A stretch of 10,106 nt of DNA, from positions 1 to 10,106 of the forward strand of contig JAQGLP010000529.1 in the NCBI GenBank assembly GCA_028292835.1, written 5' to 3'. The DNA is from Variovorax sp. GTDB lineage: Bacteria > Pseudomonadota > Gammaproteobacteria > Burkholderiales > Burkholderiaceae_C. Both the position numbers and the translations under genes were made by a program. A model generated the notes under the pieces. It saw nothing but the letters and a program-made list of their open reading frames with translations, had not been told where the DNA came from and searched no databases. Positions 6,837 through 10,106 of the stretch are shown in pieces. How positions within the stretch are numbered: position 1 is the first letter of the stretch; every line of letters starts with the position of its first letter.

Positions 6837-9164
6837 ATGGTCAAACGTTCGGGGGTCGATATGGCTGCCGCCACCGTGCGCGGTCAGGCGTTGACCTCGC
6901 CCGGGTTGAAGGAGGCGCCGGTGCTGGAGCTGATGTGCTCGCATTTCGTGCTGACGCTGGCGGCCCAGCAGGGGCCGCGCTTCAACGTGCGGCGCGACCT
7001 GAACGGGCTGCTGTCGCTCACCGGGCGGCACCTGGTGTGGCCGGCCTCGGTGCTGCAGCGGCTGCGCGAGTTCCTGGCGCGGCGCTGCGCCGGCAACGAG
7101 GTGTGGAGCGGCATCGAAACGCTCGATGCGCGCACCCTGCTGGCGCGCCATGGCGTGTGGCGCGGGCCCTACGAGGAGGGCACGCTGTTCTTCTACCTCG
7201 ACGACTACGCCAAGGACCAGCCGAAGGACCTGCTCGCGGTGCTCGCGGTCACCCGCGACTGGCTCACGCACGCGCTGCGCAAGCAGTCGACGCTGGTGGA
7301 GAAGAACATCGACGCACTGGCCGGCCTGCTGCAGCTGAACCGGGCCGAGCGCGCGCTGCTGCTGTACGGCACGCTGGCGCGCTACCAGCGCGACCTGCGC
7401 TCGCTGCTGGTGGAGTTCAAGGTCAACAACGCCCCCGAGGCGTATGCCGCGATCGCCGAGGTGGCGGGGGTCAACGCCAGCGAGGTGGGCGAGGCGTTGC
7501 GCGCGGGCTCGCGCCTGGAGCGCATCGGGCTGGTGGAGAACCTGATCTCCGAGCACAACATCACCGACCTGGCCGACCTGATGAAGGTCAGCGAGAAGCT
7601 GCCGCCGGTGCTCATGCGCGAGTACCGCGACCAGGGCGAGCTGATGGCCGTCTTCACGCGGCCGTCGGCCAAGAGCGCGCTCGGGCTCGATGACTTCTCG
7701 TTCGTCGCCGAGGACGCGCGCATGCTGGTCACGCTGCTGCGCGCGGCGGTGGCGCGGAAGGAACCGGGGGTGAACGTGCTGCTCTACGGGCCGCCGGGCA
7801 CCGGCAAGACCGAACTCGCCAAGGTGGTGGCGCAGGCCGCCGGGCTCGACCTGTTCGAGGTCGAATACGCCGACCGCGACGGCAATTCCCTCTCCGGGCG
7901 CGACCGCTACCGCTCGCTGCAGATCGCGCAGGTGTTCCTGAAGGGCAGCGCGCAGTCGGCGCTCCTGTTCGACGAGGTGGAGGACGTGTTCCCGCCGATC
8001 AGCACCGAGGCGGCGCAGTTCATGGCGCGCGCCGAGCAGGTCGCGGCGCCCGCGGCGCGCGGCAGCGTCAACGGCAAGGCCTGGGTCAACCAGATCCTCG
8101 AGTCGAACGCGGTGCCCACGCTGTGGGTGACCAACCGCATCGAGCAGATCGACCCGGCGTTCCGGCGCCGCTTCGCCTACCACTTGGAGCTGAAGTCGCC
8201 GCCGCCCGGCGCGCGCGAGCAGCTGGTGAAGAAGACGCTGGAGGGCATCGCGGTGTCCGAGGCGTTCACCGCCCGGCTGGCCGGGCGCAAGGGGCTGACG
8301 CCGGCGCAGATTCGTACCGCCGCGCGCTTCGCGCAACTCGCTGGCGGCGACGGCGCCTCCATCGAGGCGCTGATCGAGCGCCAGCTGAAAAACGCCGACC
8401 TGGCGCTCGGCACGCGGGACGGCGGCCATGGCGTGCGCCGCGGCGTGACTACCTACGACCTCGGGATGCTCAACGTCGAGACCCGCTTCGAGATCCCGCG
8501 CATCGTCGAGGCCATCCGCGCGCGCGGCCACGGCACGCTGTGCTTCTACGGCGCGCCGGGCACCGGCAAGACCGCGCTGGCCGAGCACTTGGCCGAGGCC
8601 ATCGGGCGGCCGCTGATCGTCAAGCAGGCAAGCGACCTGATGAGCAAGTACGTCGGCGAGACCGAGCAGAACATGGCCGCCATGTTCCGCGAGGCCGAGA
8701 GCGAGCAGGCCGTGCTGCTGCTGGACGAGGCCGACAGCTTCCTGCAGGACCGCCGCGGCGCCCAGCGCAGCTACGAGGTGACCGAGGTCAACGAGATGCT
8801 GCAGGGCATGGAGCGCTTCGCCGGCGTGTTCGTCTGCACCACCAACCTGCTGGAGCGCATCGACCAGGCGGCGTTGCGGCGCTTCACGTTCAAGATCCGG
8901 TTCTTGCCGCTCACGGCGTCGCAGCGCGAGCGCATGTTCGTCGTCGAGGCGCTCGGCGGCGACGCCACCCTGTTCACGCCCGAGCTCAAGGCGCGCCTGC
9001 ACCGGCTCGCGCAACTCTGCCCGGGCGATTTCGCGGCCGTCAAGCGCCAGACCGACATCCTGGCGGCGAGCTTCACGGCCGCGGAGTTCCTCGACCAGCT
9101 CGAAGCCGAGCACCGCATCAAGCCCGAGGTGCGCGAATCGCGCGGCATGGGCTTCGTGCAATGA
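6837..9164 (+). CDS. Tandem AAA+ ATPase (two AAA modules)
   Basis: A 775-residue cytoplasmic ATPase of the classical AAA type, related in architecture to two-module remodelling machines. Residues 1 to about 290 are mostly helical with no recognised domain. Module 1 has Walker A GPPGTGKT (318-325), Walker B LLFDE (Asp379, Glu380), sensor Asn433 in WVTNR, and arginines RRR (443-445). Module 2 has Walker A GAPGTGKT (572-579), Walker B LLLDE (Asp630, Glu631), sensor Asn670 in CTTN, and Arg681-Arg682 in the finger position. Module 2 keeps a typical aromatic pore loop, SKYVGETE with Tyr605; the matching part of module 1 (GNSLSGRDRYR, 349-359) does not. Both modules should bind and hydrolyse ATP, and module 2 probably grips the substrate. 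There is no protease domain, so it should unfold or disassemble a protein. Its target is unknown. Its stop overlaps the start of the TMEM175-type gene, implying joint translation. Confidence 0.9.
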   Translation: MVKRSGVDMAAATVRGQALTSPGLKEAPVLELMCSHFVLTLAAQQGPRFNVRRDLNGLLSLTGRHLVWPASVLQRLREFLARRCAGNEVWSGIETLDARTLLARHGVWRGPYEEGTLFFYLDDYAKDQPKDLLAVLAVTRDWLTHALRKQSTLVEKNIDALAGLLQLNRAERALLLYGTLARYQRDLRSLLVEFKVNNAPEAYAAIAEVAGVNASEVGEALRAGSRLERIGLVENLISEHNITDLADLMKVSEKLPPVLMREYRDQGELMAVFTRPSAKSALGLDDFSFVAEDARMLVTLLRAAVARKEPGVNVLLYGPPGTGKTELAKVVAQAAGLDLFEVEYADRDGNSLSGRDRYRSLQIAQVFLKGSAQSALLFDEVEDVFPPISTEAAQFMARAEQVAAPAARGSVNGKAWVNQILESNAVPTLWVTNRIEQIDPAFRRRFAYHLELKSPPPGAREQLVKKTLEGIAVSEAFTARLAGRKGLTPAQIRTAARFAQLAGGDGASIEALIERQLKNADLALGTRDGGHGVRRGVTTYDLGMLNVETRFEIPRIVEAIRARGHGTLCFYGAPGTGKTALAEHLAEAIGRPLIVKQASDLMSKYVGETEQNMAAMFREAESEQAVLLLDEADSFLQDRRGAQRSYEVTEVNEMLQGMERFAGVFVCTTNLLERIDQAALRRFTFKIRFLPLTASQRERMFVVEALGGDATLFTPELKARLHRLAQLCPGDFAAVKRQTDILAASFTAAEFLDQLEAEHRIKPEVRESRGMGFVQ

Positions 9165-9784
9165 GCGTGCACCGGGCGCCGGCCCGCTCGGCGGTCGGCA
9201 AGCCGCGCATGGAGGCGCTCAGCGACGGCCTCTATGCCATCGCGCTGACCCTACTGGTGCTGGAGCTGAAATTGCCGCCGCTGCCCGTGGACGCCAGCGA
9301 CGCCGCGATCCGCGGCGCCCTGGTGGCGCTGCTGCCCAAGGGCCTGGCGTGGATGCTCAGCTTCTGGGTCATCGCGCTGTTCTGGGTGAGGCAGCAGCGG
9401 CTCTACCGCTACCTCGCCGCGCTCGACCCGGCCCTGGTGCGCCTTGAACTGCTGGGGCTCGCCATTGTCAGCCTGCTGCCGTTCTCGACCGCGCTGATGG
9501 GCGAATACGGCGACCGCGTCACCCCGGCGGCGATCTACGCCGGCCACCTGGCCGCGCTGGCGCTCGCGACCTTGCTGCGCACCTCGCATTTCCTGCGGCA
9601 CCCCGCATTGCAGACGCTGGAAATCTCGATTGGCGCCGTGCGTCGCATGCGGCTGCACACCGGCCTGTTCGCGGCCTGCGCGCTGGCCGCGCTCGGCCTG
9701 GCCTTCCTCATGCCGGGCTGGAACATGCTGGCGCTGCTGCCGACGCTGGCCACCAGGATGATGCCGGGGCCGAGGCGGGCTTGA
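9161..9784 (+). CDS. TMEM175-family (DUF1211) membrane channel protein
   Basis: A 207-residue inner-membrane protein with about six hydrophobic segments after a basic N-terminus. The signature is RMEALSDGLYAIALTLLVLE, residues 16-35, which matches the TMEM175 pattern R-x3-F-S-D-x7-T with Leu20 in place of the usual Phe. ALFWVRQQRLYRYL fits the next conserved block of the family. Bacterial TMEM175 proteins of this size assemble as tetramers and conduct K+ with modest selectivity, so leak-type potassium conductance is the likely role. The start ATG overlaps the preceding stop (ATGA), giving a four-base overlap with the AAA ATPase gene and no ribosome site of its own clear of that gene; translation is probably coupled. 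The F-to-L change may alter gating and is worth checking. A hairpin follows its stop. Confidence 0.87.
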   Translation: MSVHRAPARSAVGKPRMEALSDGLYAIALTLLVLELKLPPLPVDASDAAIRGALVALLPKGLAWMLSFWVIALFWVRQQRLYRYLAALDPALVRLELLGLAIVSLLPFSTALMGEYGDRVTPAAIYAGHLAALALATLLRTSHFLRHPALQTLEISIGAVRRMRLHTGLFAACALAALGLAFLMPGWNMLALLPTLATRMMPGPRRA

Positions 9785-9789
9785 CGGGC

Positions 9790-9806
9790 GACGGCGGCGT
9801 GCCGTC
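9790..9806 (+). terminator. Hairpin after the TMEM175-type gene
   Basis: A perfect 6-bp stem GACGGC/GCCGTC with loop GGCGT begins five bases after the stop codon. It is followed by CGCTTGC rather than a T-run. Together with the next hairpin it is the likely end of the AAA/TMEM175 transcript. Confidence 0.4.
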
Positions 9807-9811
9807 CGCTT

Positions 9812-9828
9812 GCTATTAAATCGATAGC
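9812..9828. repeat. Short AT-rich ATAGC hairpin, probable dispersed intergenic element
   Basis: GCTAT (9812-9816) and ATAGC (9824-9828) flank an AT-rich 7-base loop TAAATCG. It stands out against the GC-rich surroundings. From memory, similar TGCTAT-(A-rich)-ATAGCTG elements recur between genes in Comamonadaceae genomes and often lie at gene ends; that recollection was not checked here. It sits between converging genes and could act as a terminator or transcription-stop signal for either. Confidence 0.4.
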
Positions 9829-9868
9829 TGTCGGCGGCCGTGTGGCATGCGCCGGAGCGCTTTTCGGC

Positions 9869-10106
9869 TCAGAAAGACCGGCACACCCGCAGCACCTCTT
9901 CGCCGTACTTCTCCAGCTTCGACGCCCCGATGCCGCTGATGCCCTGCAGGTCGGCGGGTGTCGCGGGGGCACGCTCGGCGATGGCGGTCAGCGTGGCGTC
10001 GTGGAAGATCACGTAGGCCGGCAGGTTGTGCTCGCGCGCGATCTCCGTGCGCCAGGCCTTCAGCGCGGAAAAGCGCTGCTGCCCGGCTTCCGTCAGGCCC
10101 GCCGCT
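9869..10106 (-). CDS. recQ: RecQ DNA helicase, C-terminal HRDC domain (partial)
   Basis: Only the last 78 or so codons are in the window; the gene enters from the right edge and ends at TGA (9869-9871). The translation reads AGLTEAGQQRFSALKAWRTE, then LPAYVIFHDATLTAIAERAP, then LQGISGIGASKLEKYGEEVL, ending CRSF. That is the HRDC (helicase and RNase D C-terminal) domain, with the VIFHDATL block and the I-x-G-I-G-x-x-K-L-E-x-Y-G helix-hairpin motif that contact DNA. HRDC also occurs in RNase D and some UvrD-like helicases, but the YVIFHDATL form and the ending immediately after the domain are typical of RecQ, an ATP-dependent 3'-5' helicase in recombination repair. The helicase core lies outside the window. 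It converges with the TMEM175-type gene across an 84-base gap. Confidence 0.88.
   Translation of the reverse strand, partial: AAGLTEAGQQRFSALKAWRTEIAREHNLPAYVIFHDATLTAIAERAPATPADLQGISGIGASKLEKYGEEVLRVCRSF

Noticed and set aside
6831..9161. 776-codon minus-strand frame opposite the AAA gene
   Set aside because: Antisense shadow rich in His, Gln, Arg and Leu; the plus strand has two full AAA modules with correct motif order.

Overview
This 10.1 kb window is very GC-rich bacterial chromosome with short intergenic gaps. The codon use and gene content fit a beta-proteobacterium of the order Burkholderiales, most likely a Comamonadaceae-like genus. That placement is an inference from the gene set (GTP-dependent PEP carboxykinase, single-ACT threonine ammonia-lyase, penicillin-acylase-family lipoprotein, periplasmic beta/gamma-crystallin-like protein) and from a short ATAGC-type hairpin near the right end. 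No tRNA, rRNA, insertion sequence, phage gene or CRISPR array was seen.

Layout, left to right: (1) the 5' part of a lipoprotein of the penicillin/acyl-homoserine-lactone acylase family, minus strand, running off the left edge; (2) a divergent CPA1-type Na+/H+ antiporter on the plus strand, with a terminator-like hairpin in its leader; (3) a convergent junction with a strong 14-bp hairpin; (4) a minus-strand block made of an exported beta/gamma-crystallin-like protein (TTG start), GTP-dependent PEP carboxykinase (pckG), a 50-residue single-pass membrane peptide, and threonine ammonia-lyase with a C-terminal ACT domain; (5) a divergent plus-strand pair, a 775-residue tandem AAA ATPase whose stop codon overlaps the start of a TMEM175-type channel protein; (6) the C-terminal HRDC domain of RecQ helicase, minus strand, running off the right edge.

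Most of the window looks like ordinary core metabolism and ion homeostasis. pckG and threonine ammonia-lyase both feed central carbon metabolism (oxaloacetate to PEP; threonine to 2-oxobutyrate), but hairpins and gaps separate them, so they need not be co-transcribed. The CPA1 antiporter and the TMEM175-type protein are both cation transporters but lie in separate transcription units.

The least-explained elements are the translationally coupled AAA ATPase/TMEM175 pair, the 50-residue membrane peptide, a 51-nt compound hairpin just upstream of pckG, and the terminator-like hairpin ahead of the antiporter. Nothing here amounts to a convincing new multi-gene system; the AAA/TMEM175 pair is the best candidate for follow-up. 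Intergenic gaps are all under 300 bases; the largest (4980-5248 and 2897-3128) hold the structured elements listed below.
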